From the IMG/VR virus record IMGVR_UViG_3300036828_000149, positions 1 through 22,798 of that record: a stretch of 22,798 nt of DNA; one strand, 5' to 3'. The translations under genes and the position numbers were made by a program. Under the pieces are notes generated by a model that worked only from the letters and a program-made list of their open reading frames with translations, was not told where the DNA came from and searched no databases. This DNA is from a virus. Shown piece by piece: positions 1 to 5,610 of this stretch (its first letter is position 1; each line of letters starts with the position of its first letter).

Positions 1-2
1 CG

Positions 3-119
3 TCAATGGCTCCAGGGCTCGTCCCGTTAGATGGAACGGCAACGACTATGAAAGGGGCTTCGAGATTTGCAAATACTCCAATTCCAACAATCGATGGGGC
101 TAACAGTATAAGGAGCTAA
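3..119 (+). CDS. 3' end of an unidentified upstream gene (partial)
   Basis: Two plus-strand frames are open from the window edge: frame 3 to a TAA at 117-119 and frame 2 to a TAA at 101-103. I favour frame 3. It has a strong purine bias at first codon positions and few G at second positions, and its stop lies one base before the next ATG, like other junctions here. The visible 38 residues end in GANSIRS and contain no motif I recognise. By T7-like synteny a capsid-region gene would be expected just upstream of this module, but nothing visible proves that. The frame-2 alternative ends in NSNNRWG. Confidence 0.45.
   Translation, partial: SMAPGLVPLDGTATTMKGASRFANTPIPTIDGANSIRS
110..115 (+). promoter_or_regulatory. 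Shine-Dalgarno of the 184-aa gene
   Basis: AAGGAG lies five bases before the ATG at 121 and is embedded in the end of the upstream reading frame. It is one of the few strong ribosome sites in the window, so this gene is probably translated independently of its upstream neighbour. Confidence 0.7.
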
Positions 120-120
120 C

Positions 121-675
121 ATGGCCAGATGGAAACTGACTGACGCCCATTACCTCAATGTCCCTGGGACGGAATGGGAATACAGAGAAACCAATCGTGA
201 TACCGGCCGGCAAGCTAGAAAGGTCTATGAGATCCCGATGTATCTGAGTCCAAAGGATCCAGCAGACTTCAACTATCCACAGGATGAAGCTATCGTCGTC
301 TCCAATAAGTTCGATCCAGTCTATCCTAGAGATATCATCTTTCGTGGCCCGCCTACACCAGACATGGAACCTTTGGATGATGAGGCTCAAACCATCACTC
401 AAGGCTTTATTGAGAGTGGTGCATGGAAGCATCCAATTGAAGCCCTCAACATGACCTACTCACAAAGCGTACTGAGTGAGTTTGAGCAAAAGCTTGCAGA
501 GCTTATGACTCAAGGCCTGCCTAAGTACTCTGGCCAGTCAGTGTCGACTAAGGGAGTCGATCAAGCGGCGTTTGAAAGGCTTCAACAGCAAGTGGCTCAG
601 TTAGTGGAACGGAATACCCAACTCGAAGAGACTGTAGCTAAATCCTCTGCTGGAGCGATGCGAAGGCGGGTTTGA
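121..675 (+). CDS. Hypothetical phage structural-region protein, 184 aa
   Basis: I cannot assign a family. The start is fixed by a strong AAGGAG at 110-115. The first two thirds are rich in Pro, Tyr and Trp (for example LNVPGTEWEYRET near residue 13 and IPMYLSPKDPADF near 39), which suggests a compact beta-rich domain. Residues about 145-176 (VDQAAFERLQQQVAQLVERN and on) form a probable coiled coil, followed by a basic tail ending RRRV. It lies between an unseen upstream gene and the fibre cassette, so a virion or head-tail role is plausible (inference). Its TGA overlaps the next ATG by one base, implying translational coupling. Confidence 0.75.
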   Translation: MARWKLTDAHYLNVPGTEWEYRETNRDTGRQARKVYEIPMYLSPKDPADFNYPQDEAIVVSNKFDPVYPRDIIFRGPPTPDMEPLDDEAQTITQGFIESGAWKHPIEALNMTYSQSVLSEFEQKLAELMTQGLPKYSGQSVSTKGVDQAAFERLQQQVAQLVERNTQLEETVAKSSAGAMRRRV

Positions 676-1088
676 TGGACCTTGACCAAAGCGGCAATGG
701 TTGGCAAGTAGCTAGGGTCTATCTAGGCCCTTCGCTTGGGTGGGTTAATGTTCAGATCAAACCCACTCGATCAATCGTTGCTGCTGGTACGTCTTCGATT
801 CTTCCAGGTGATAGCATAATACTCGTTAATGTTGCTGGGGCGGTTGTACTTAATCTCCCAGATGTTCGTCTATGGGTGCAGGAACCAGCTTATCAGCCAG
901 CTACAGCCTTTGAGAGAGTTCTTTACATCAAAGATCTAGGCGGCGTCGCTGCGGCCTTCCCGATTACAATCACACCATTTGGCACTCAAACGATTGATCT
1001 GTTAGCGCAGAGTTTCATTATCGTTCAGAATCGTCAAGTAATTCGACTATATCCATTGAATGACTTGAGTGGATGGTGGGTGGGATGA
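675..1088 (+). CDS. Hypothetical beta-rich protein preceding the fibre genes, 137 aa
   Basis: The ATG at 675 shares its A with the upstream TGA. A TTG at 672, one codon earlier, is a weaker alternative start. The protein is dominated by short hydrophobic beta-like strands, such as GDSIILVNVAGAVVLNLPDV and VLYIKDLGGVAAAFPITITP, and it ends in YPLNDLSGWWVG. Such repeats of strand and turn are typical of fibre or appendage domains, and it sits directly before two fibre-type genes. I read it as a probable tail-fibre accessory or short appendage protein (inference from composition and position). It has no Cys and no catalytic motif. Its stop overlaps the next gene's ATG as ATGA. Confidence 0.7.
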   Translation: MDLDQSGNGWQVARVYLGPSLGWVNVQIKPTRSIVAAGTSSILPGDSIILVNVAGAVVLNLPDVRLWVQEPAYQPATAFERVLYIKDLGGVAAAFPITITPFGTQTIDLLAQSFIIVQNRQVIRLYPLNDLSGWWVG

Positions 1089-2035
1089 AACGATATCTGA
1101 TCCCTCTCCTGTTGGTTGCGTCAGCTGCTTTAGCGCAAGACATCCCTAACCACTCTATCCCTATTGGTCGTGGGCCAGGAGCGGTAGGTTTCGGTTTCGG
1201 TGGTCCATGTCCTGCTGGCCAGGCGTTGGTGTGGAGTGGGCCGACAGTAGATCCAGTCTGCGGGACGGCTGGAGGAGGGGGAGGAGGCGGCGTTACTACA
1301 TTAAATGGTCTTAATGGTGGTGTTAATATAACTGCAGGTAGCGGCGTGACCGTATCTACCAGTGCCCCTAACATCCAAATTGGCCTTAGCCCTCCACCAA
1401 ACCCAACTGCGCAGAAGTTTCTTAGCGGTAGCGGAACTTACACAACACCGGCTGGAGCGACGTGGATTGAGATAACTTTAGTTGGTGGTGGAGGTGGAGG
1501 CAGTGGGGGCGGAACGGCGGGTGGCGGCAACGGAGGTAACGGCGGAGCCTCTTGTTGGAACACATCTGGGGCGGCATGTACCACCCCAGTTTATTCCGCA
1601 GGAGGCGGCGGCGCTGCAATATTTGCTGGCAATGGTGGCGCAGGTGGTTCCATCACTGGTAGTGGAACTTGTTCAGACTCTGTGGTCGGTGGTAGCGGAA
1701 CTGGTACGGTTATTACGAATGGTAATTCTGGTGGGCCAGTTGGTGGGAGTTCGATTAGAGGTGGCGCAGGTGGTGGTAGTATATCAGGGGCGGGCGTAGC
1801 TGGGGCTGCCAACTCAGGTAGCGGTGGTCAAGGTGGGCCTATCGGTGTCGTTGGTCCCAATGGGGCTAGTGGTGGAGCCGGAGCTTCCTGTTATGTCACT
1901 ATCCTTGGTCCTGCTGCAACCTACACCTACGCCGTCGGAGCGGCTGGAACGGCCGGAACCGCTGGAACAAGCGGTTTTGCCGGTGGCGCTGGGGGCAGTG
2001 GGATTATCTTCGTTGTGGAGCATTACGCACCATGA
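1085..2035 (+). CDS. Glycine-rich fibre/adhesin-like protein with N-terminal signal peptide, 316 aa
   Basis: I start it at the ATG at 1085, which overlaps the upstream TGA as ATGA. An in-frame ATG at 1073 would add only MVGG. Residues 1-17 form a textbook Sec signal peptide: a KR n-region, a YLIPLLLVASAA core and an ALA cleavage site before Gln18, with no lipobox Cys. Residues 70-100 (LNGLNGGVNITAGSGVTV) resemble repeats common in phage tail appendages. From about 112 to the end it is a glycine-rich domain: an entry strand (FLSGSGTYTTPAGATWIEIT), long GGGGGGSGGG-type runs likely to pack as polyglycine-II helices, and a closing strand (GSGIIFVVEHYAP). This layout is known for phage tip adhesins and fibre ends. 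Receptor binding is the likely role. A cleavable signal on a virion protein is odd. Confidence 0.75.
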   Translation: MKRYLIPLLLVASAALAQDIPNHSIPIGRGPGAVGFGFGGPCPAGQALVWSGPTVDPVCGTAGGGGGGGVTTLNGLNGGVNITAGSGVTVSTSAPNIQIGLSPPPNPTAQKFLSGSGTYTTPAGATWIEITLVGGGGGGSGGGTAGGGNGGNGGASCWNTSGAACTTPVYSAGGGGAAIFAGNGGAGGSITGSGTCSDSVVGGSGTGTVITNGNSGGPVGGSSIRGGAGGGSISGAGVAGAANSGSGGQGGPIGVVGPNGASGGAGASCYVTILGPAATYTYAVGAAGTAGTAGTSGFAGGAGGSGIIFVVEHYAP

Positions 2036-3315
2036 CCGTAAACACCACAACTAGTATTATAACCTATGCTGGCAACGGATCTACGACGCTGTGGAGCTTT
2101 CCATTTCCTGCAATCGATCCAACGTTTATTCAAGTCTTTATCACTGATCCTACTGGTAATGTTACTCAGCAAGCTGCTAATTTGTATACAGTAACTCTTA
2201 ATTCTCCAATTGCCCCTAACCCAACTGCTGCTGGTGGAACAGTCCTGTTTCCACTGATTGGATCTCCACTTGCTGTTGGGAACCAAATAACGATACTTAG
2301 GAATTTACCTGCAACTCAGACGGTTTCGATTTCCAATCAGTCAATTGTGTATCCTCCAGTGATTGAAAAGGAATTTGACTATCTGACGTTGCTGGGGCAG
2401 CAGACTCTGACCGGCTCTACTCGTGCCTTTAGCGTTGGGCCCTCTGATCCAATTCCGGCCCTGGTGCCGCCAGTTGCGTTGCGAAAAAGTCAGGGTGCGT
2501 TTTTTGATTTATTTGGGAATCTAACTGCTGGTGCGTTCACGAGTCCAGGTGTTGTAGTCTCAGCCGCTATGCAGCCGGTTGTTGGCGCATCAACACTTCC
2601 ATTGGCGCAAGTCGCAATGGGCGTTGCGCCAATCAATTCTCCAGTCTTTACTGGCAGTCCGCAAGCTCCTACTCCGTTAATTACCGATAACAGTGCAGAG
2701 CTTGCTACGACTGCGTTTGTGCAGGCTTTGCAAGCAGCAATCTTCTCCACTGGCGATTTGAAGCCGACTCATAAAGTTGTGGCTGATCCTGGGTGGATTT
2801 TATTGGTAGACGGTGCAATAGGTGATGCGGTGTCAGGGGCTGGTATTAGATCTAATGCTGATACTCAGGCTTTATTTACTCTATACTATAACAGTTACTC
2901 CGATGCTATTTGTCCACTAGCCACTAATAGTGGTGTCTCTACCACTAGAGTAGCACAGGGTGTAGCCCTGGCTGCATTCAATGCCCATTGTAGAATTGGG
3001 CTACCACTGATGGCAGGCAGAGCACTTGCGATTGCTGGGGCTGGGGCTGGGCTGACAACTCGAGTGGTGGGCAGTACGACTGGTACTGAGACCACGACGC
3101 CGACAACTCTCACAACGGCATTTCACAATCACCCCTTCATTGGTACCAGTAGCGGTTTGGCTACCACTACAATTGCTGTATATAATCCTAATGCTAATAT
3201 ATCCTTTGCTGGTGCTCAAGGAGTAGAAGCCGCAGCAATGCAAGGAATAGGTGCCGGTAATCCATTTAACGTCATGCAACCATCAACCTTCGTCAACATA
3301 ATGGTGAAACTATGA
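2032..3315 (+). CDS. Tail fibre protein with T7 gp17-like anchor and collar-like tip, 427 aa
   Basis: Residues about 5-135 match the N-terminal tail-anchoring domain of T7-type fibres: YAGNGSTTLWSFPFP, then IQVFITDPTGN, a TILRNLPATQ strand, and YPPVIEKEFDYLTLLGQQ before TGSTRAF. Residues about 200-232 (SPVFTGSPQAPTPLITDN followed by ATTAFVQAL) are the phage fibre repeat seen in many tail fibres. Residues about 250-370 resemble a phage tail-collar domain: GWILLVDGAIGD, a RIGLPLMAGRALAIAGAG core, and HNHPF, a likely metal-binding His pair at the tip. The protein should link the tail to the receptor. It starts by ATGA overlap with the glycine-rich gene, so the two are probably co-translated. It lies upstream of the tail-tube genes, unlike T7 gene 17. 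Confidence 0.88.
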   Translation: MTVNTTTSIITYAGNGSTTLWSFPFPAIDPTFIQVFITDPTGNVTQQAANLYTVTLNSPIAPNPTAAGGTVLFPLIGSPLAVGNQITILRNLPATQTVSISNQSIVYPPVIEKEFDYLTLLGQQTLTGSTRAFSVGPSDPIPALVPPVALRKSQGAFFDLFGNLTAGAFTSPGVVVSAAMQPVVGASTLPLAQVAMGVAPINSPVFTGSPQAPTPLITDNSAELATTAFVQALQAAIFSTGDLKPTHKVVADPGWILLVDGAIGDAVSGAGIRSNADTQALFTLYYNSYSDAICPLATNSGVSTTRVAQGVALAAFNAHCRIGLPLMAGRALAIAGAGAGLTTRVVGSTTGTETTTPTTLTTAFHNHPFIGTSSGLATTTIAVYNPNANISFAGAQGVEAAAMQGIGAGNPFNVMQPSTFVNIMVKL

Positions 3316-3794
3316 GTATGGTTCAACAGAATGCAGATGGAATGATCTTTGTCCGTACACCTGGCGGTACTTATATGGACACGATCGCCAACTTTCAATT
3401 GGACTTCAATGATACTGTATCACCGTTACCGCAAGGTGCCAATGATCGTGTCTACGATCAAGGAGTTCGCCATGCAATCTCAAACAATTTTACCATCATT
3501 GCTGCTGGTCATATGCCCTGGCCGCAGGGTGATGCTTGGATTGCCAATATCTCTGCCGGTCTCTCCGCTCAAGCCGCCAGAATAGCTGCAAAACCCAAAC
3601 CGCCGATTCCAGGAGGCCAGAATGCCCTCAACATCTCCCAAGCAAGCCAAGATGATGGCAGCAGTAGCCCACAACCCCAAGTTCGCCAAGAAAGTAGGAG
3701 TCCCACAATCGGTGGGGAAGGAGTTCAATCAAGCAGACGCAAAGACTGGCATCTTGCGAAAGAAAAAACCGAAGAGCTAAAGAGGCGTCTATGA
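3312..3794 (+). CDS. Hypothetical protein, 160 aa, with an out-of-frame gene nested in its 3' third
   Basis: It starts by ATGA overlap with the fibre gene. Residues 1-103 look like an ordinary folded domain (MSMVQQNADGMIFVRTPGGT, then MPWPQGDAWIANISAGLSAQ), after which it turns Pro/Lys rich at AAKPKPPIPGG. Residues 104-160 are Ser, Gln and Arg rich and of low complexity, and exactly this stretch overlaps the 52-aa gene at 3622-3780 in the +1 frame. The reading frame nevertheless stays open to an ATGA overlap with the next gene. The first domain is probably real. Whether the tail is functional or only open because of the overlapping gene is uncertain. I know of no function. Its position after the fibre suggests a virion-associated or fibre-assembly role. 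Confidence 0.65.
   Translation: MSMVQQNADGMIFVRTPGGTYMDTIANFQLDFNDTVSPLPQGANDRVYDQGVRHAISNNFTIIAAGHMPWPQGDAWIANISAGLSAQAARIAAKPKPPIPGGQNALNISQASQDDGSSSPQPQVRQESRSPTIGGEGVQSSRRKDWHLAKEKTEELKRRL
3611..3616 (+). promoter_or_regulatory. Internal Shine-Dalgarno for the nested 52-aa gene
   Basis: A perfect AGGAGG sits five bases before the ATG at 3622, inside the coding region of the 160-aa gene. A perfect site at ideal spacing in front of an alternate-frame ORF supports real internal initiation. Confidence 0.75.
3622..3780 (+). CDS. Small nested phage protein, 52 aa, in the +1 frame of the 160-aa gene
   Basis: This ORF is preceded by a perfect AGGAGG (3611-3616) and ends in TAA at 3778-3780. Its product begins MPSTSPKQAKMMAAVAHNPK and continues with FAKKVGVPQSVGKEFNQAD, then a lysine-rich tail. 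I recognise this as a recurring small phage protein of unknown function, in which the QARLMAAVAHNP..AKKVGVPQSVGKEF core recurs. It is therefore likely to be the conserved gene of the overlapping pair. It is basic and helical in its first half, with no Cys and no membrane segment. It lies wholly inside 3312-3794 and is easy to miss because of its size. The function is unknown. Neighbouring small genes suggest a virion or assembly accessory role. Confidence 0.8.
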   Translation: MPSTSPKQAKMMAAVAHNPKFAKKVGVPQSVGKEFNQADAKTGILRKKKPKS

Positions 3795-4045
3795 ATTCAC
3801 CAATAGACCCTACTGGGCTTGACTTGGATCGGAAGGTCCCAGCAGGGATAATGCGGATTACTCAGCACTATCACAATCTAATCTACATCCGAGCCTTCTG
3901 GGAATCTATCGGTCAACAGCCTCCTGATTGGATCAAGAAGGAAATGACTAGAGTCGATAGAGTTCTTCAGAATGAGTTAGACTTTGAGGCAGGCCAAGGT
4001 GGCCTTTTACATGGAGATGGAGATGCGACAAGGAAGAGCAGATAA
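3791..4045 (+). CDS. Hypothetical small protein, 84 aa
   Basis: The ATG overlaps the stop of the 160-aa ORF as ATGA. The product has an acidic/basic helical core (VPAGIMRITQHYHNLIYIRA, then FWESIGQQPPDWIKKEMTRV and DRVLQNELDFEAG) and a short Gly/Lys tail. The predicted helices could form a small bundle. There are no Cys, transmembrane or signal features. The last 35 bases overlap the next gene's start. I do not recognise a family. It belongs to a run of five small genes between the fibre and the tail tube, possibly assembly or head-completion accessories (inference). Confidence 0.65.
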   Translation: MNSPIDPTGLDLDRKVPAGIMRITQHYHNLIYIRAFWESIGQQPPDWIKKEMTRVDRVLQNELDFEAGQGGLLHGDGDATRKSR

Positions 4046-4253
4046 GAGCGGAAGAGAAAGTTGGAAGGTGGAGCCTAATCCCAAAGCCGTCCACGAATCC
4101 GCAGTTGCTGACTTGGGGATGGCTGTTCAATACGAAAAGAAGCCACTTCACGGCGGTCAGGGTTACAAGCCTCCTGGTCCTGATCGACCTGCGCTAGGTC
4201 CAGGAGGGGGCCGTACCATTCACCACAGTGGGTCTCAAGGTAAACACAAGTAG
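4011..4253 (+). CDS. Hypothetical small Gly/Pro/His-rich protein, 80 aa
   Basis: The frame is open further upstream from a TTG at 3984, but I choose the ATG at 4011, eight bases after AAGGTGG at 3996-4002. ATGs at 4017 and 4023 are also possible, since GGAG at 4013-4016 would suit 4023. The first residues are MEMEMRQGRADKSGRESWKV, followed by a short helical stretch (ESAVADLGMAVQYEKK). The disordered C-terminus is rich in Gly, Pro and His and ends HHSGSQGKHK. No family is recognised. It overlaps the 84-aa gene by 35 bases, and its TAG overlaps the Shine-Dalgarno of the next gene, which suggests coordinated expression. Confidence 0.6.
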   Translation: MEMEMRQGRADKSGRESWKVEPNPKAVHESAVADLGMAVQYEKKPLHGGQGYKPPGPDRPALGPGGGRTIHHSGSQGKHK

Positions 4254-4257
4254 GAGG
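4252..4257 (+). promoter_or_regulatory. Shine-Dalgarno of the coiled-coil protein gene
   Basis: A perfect AGGAGG overlaps the TAG stop (4251-4253) of the preceding gene and lies five bases before the ATG at 4263. Confidence 0.75.
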
Positions 4258-4262
4258 TTGCA

Positions 4263-4550
4263 ATGGAGAAAGAAACCGAACACGAAGGTCTTGACGCCGA
4301 AAGAATCAATGGGCTTCTTGAGATTGTACATAAGACCAGAGAGCTTCCCAATCTTAGCGCAATCAATGGAGCGGCGATTATTGAGTTGATGCAAATAAAC
4401 GCTGAGGTTGCGGAAGCTCACGCCAAAGCTGTCGAAGAGGCGAAGAAGAAGGCTGGGGAAGAGGCGGCAAAGAAAGCTGAAGAAGAGAAGAAGAAACAGG
4501 AAGCTGAAGCAAAGAAGGCAGAACCGAAGAAGGAGCATGAGTATGCCTAG
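4263..4550 (+). CDS. Hypothetical protein with Ala/Lys/Glu-rich helical tail, 95 aa
   Basis: The start is set by AGGAGG at 4252-4257. Residues 1-50 are a mixed helical domain (GLDAERINGLLEIVHKTREL, then AAIIELMQINAEVAEA). From about residue 50 to the end it is an extreme Ala/Lys/Glu sequence (AKKKAGEEAAKKAEEEKKKQ-type), which predicts a long single helix or coiled coil. The coding strand here is almost pure purine for about 100 bases. There is no signal peptide or membrane segment. The function is unknown. A scaffold-like or linker role is possible, but low-complexity helices are poor evidence. Its 3' end overlaps the next gene by 8 bases. Confidence 0.7.
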   Translation: MEKETEHEGLDAERINGLLEIVHKTRELPNLSAINGAAIIELMQINAEVAEAHAKAVEEAKKKAGEEAAKKAEEEKKKQEAEAKKAEPKKEHEYA

Positions 4551-4803
4551 AGACATTCTAAGTGAGTATGGAAAAGACGTTTCCCACCCACAAGCCGCTA
4601 GGGCTACCACTGGTGGAGTCAAGTCTGCAAGAGACGTTATGAACTACTCTCCCCCTAAGGGTCCTTCAAACATCAATGACCCAAAATCTCCGGGCCTTCA
4701 TGGCGACTCTCATGGAATGGCCAGATGTCCTACTGCTGGTCGTGGTAGCGGCGGTCCTGGAATCGGTGGTTCTAACCATCGTTCAGGGTCCCAGCGAGGA
4801 TGA
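4543..4803 (+). CDS. Small glycine-rich phage protein, 86 aa
   Basis: I choose the ATG at 4543, seven bases after GGAG at 4532-4535. The ATG at 4537 leaves only one base of spacing, and an earlier non-ATG extension would be a lysine/arginine-rich shadow of the coiled-coil gene. The protein begins MPRDILSEYGKDVSHPQAAR, continues with KSARDVMNYSPPKGPSNIND and PKSPGLHGDSHG, and ends in a Gly/Ser-rich tail with one Cys at residue 62. The ARDVMNY-PPKGP core recurs in small proteins of phages with this gene order, always without known function (recalled pattern, not searched). It appears largely unstructured. Its TGA overlaps the tail-tube gene's start as ATGA. Confidence 0.72.
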   Translation: MPRDILSEYGKDVSHPQAARATTGGVKSARDVMNYSPPKGPSNINDPKSPGLHGDSHGMARCPTAGRGSGGPGIGGSNHRSGSQRG

Positions 4804-5609
4804 CGGCTGAGGTCGACATTGCGAATCGGGCCCTAAGCTCAATTGGTACCCGATCGCAAATCACCGACTTGGCAGAGGACTCCAACGAAGCTAGAAACTG
4901 TAAGCTTCTGTTGGAGCCTTTGCGGGATGAACTTTTGCGGATGGCACCATGGAATTGTGCCATGAACTTCAACAATCTGTCGTTGGTTTGCTCAGCTCCA
5001 GGAACGCCAGAGAATCCGACTACTGGAATGAATGTTTGGGAGAAAGGAATTCCTCCCCCGCCATGGAGTTATGAGTATGCTTATCCATCAGATTGTCTTC
5101 GGCCTATTTATGTTGTGCCTCAGTTTACTACTGGTTTCACTAGCGGTGTTCCTATTACTACTGCTGTTACTGGAGGGGCACCGGCGTTTTGGAACGGACC
5201 CCCGGTTAGATTTAAGGTTGCGATTGATCAGATCGGCCTTGATGGAAGACCCAACCCACAAGGGCTTGACCAAAGGGTGATTCTGACTAATCAAGAGCAA
5301 GCAATCCTCGCCTATATCAAGCGGGTCATCGATCCCAATGTCTGGGATGATCAATTTCAGCAGGCCTTGGTCTCTGCACTTGCAGGAAGGTTAGTCATTT
5401 CCTTGACCGGTGACAAAGGCTTAGCTCAGCTGAAGCTTCAAGAGGCCAACGAACACATAAAACTAGCTCGTCAGACAGACGGTAATGAAGGTCTGACCAT
5501 CAATGACGTAACTCCAGACTGGATCCGAACTCGTGGAATTAGCTATCAAGCTTGGGAATTCTCACCCAACATCATGTTCGACTGGGGACCAATGTTAACG
5601 ATGTTCTGA
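4800..5609 (+). CDS. Tail tubular protein A (T7 gp11-like adaptor), 269 aa
   Basis: This family forms the ring between the portal and the tail nozzle. The N-terminal signature is clear: DIANRALSSIGTRSQITDLA (residues 6-25), then SNEARNCKLLLEPLRDELLR, then MAPWNCAMNFNNLSL. This is the classic 'A.NRAL..IG...I..L.E.S.EA..C......RDELLR..PW.FA' pattern. A Pro/aromatic-rich central part (PPPPWSYEYAYPSDCLRPIY) and a helical C-terminal half (LAYIKRVIDPNVWDDQFQQA) follow, with a terminal WGPMLTMF. At 269 aa it is longer than T7 gp11 (196 aa), mainly through a central insertion around residues 75-145. It is immediately followed by tail tubular B, as in T7. Confidence 0.88.
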   Translation: MTAEVDIANRALSSIGTRSQITDLAEDSNEARNCKLLLEPLRDELLRMAPWNCAMNFNNLSLVCSAPGTPENPTTGMNVWEKGIPPPPWSYEYAYPSDCLRPIYVVPQFTTGFTSGVPITTAVTGGAPAFWNGPPVRFKVAIDQIGLDGRPNPQGLDQRVILTNQEQAILAYIKRVIDPNVWDDQFQQALVSALAGRLVISLTGDKGLAQLKLQEANEHIKLARQTDGNEGLTINDVTPDWIRTRGISYQAWEFSPNIMFDWGPMLTMF

Positions 5610-5610
5610 A

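Noticed and set aside
1422-2050. Several open frames on both strands across the glycine-rich gene
   Set aside because: Repetitive GGN codons leave all frames open. Products are Pro- or Val-rich low-complexity strings with no start signals.
3590-3625. Programmed +1 frameshift fusing the 160-aa gene to the nested 52-aa frame
   Set aside because: AGGAGG here is at ideal spacing for internal initiation at ATG 3622, and no slippery sequence or rare/stop codon pair is seen at the crossing point.
4408-4542. Upstream extension of the 86-aa protein to give 131 aa
   Set aside because: The extension is an Arg/Lys-rich shadow of the neighbouring Ala/Lys/Glu helix and has no proper ATG or Shine-Dalgarno. 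The ATG at 4543 has one.
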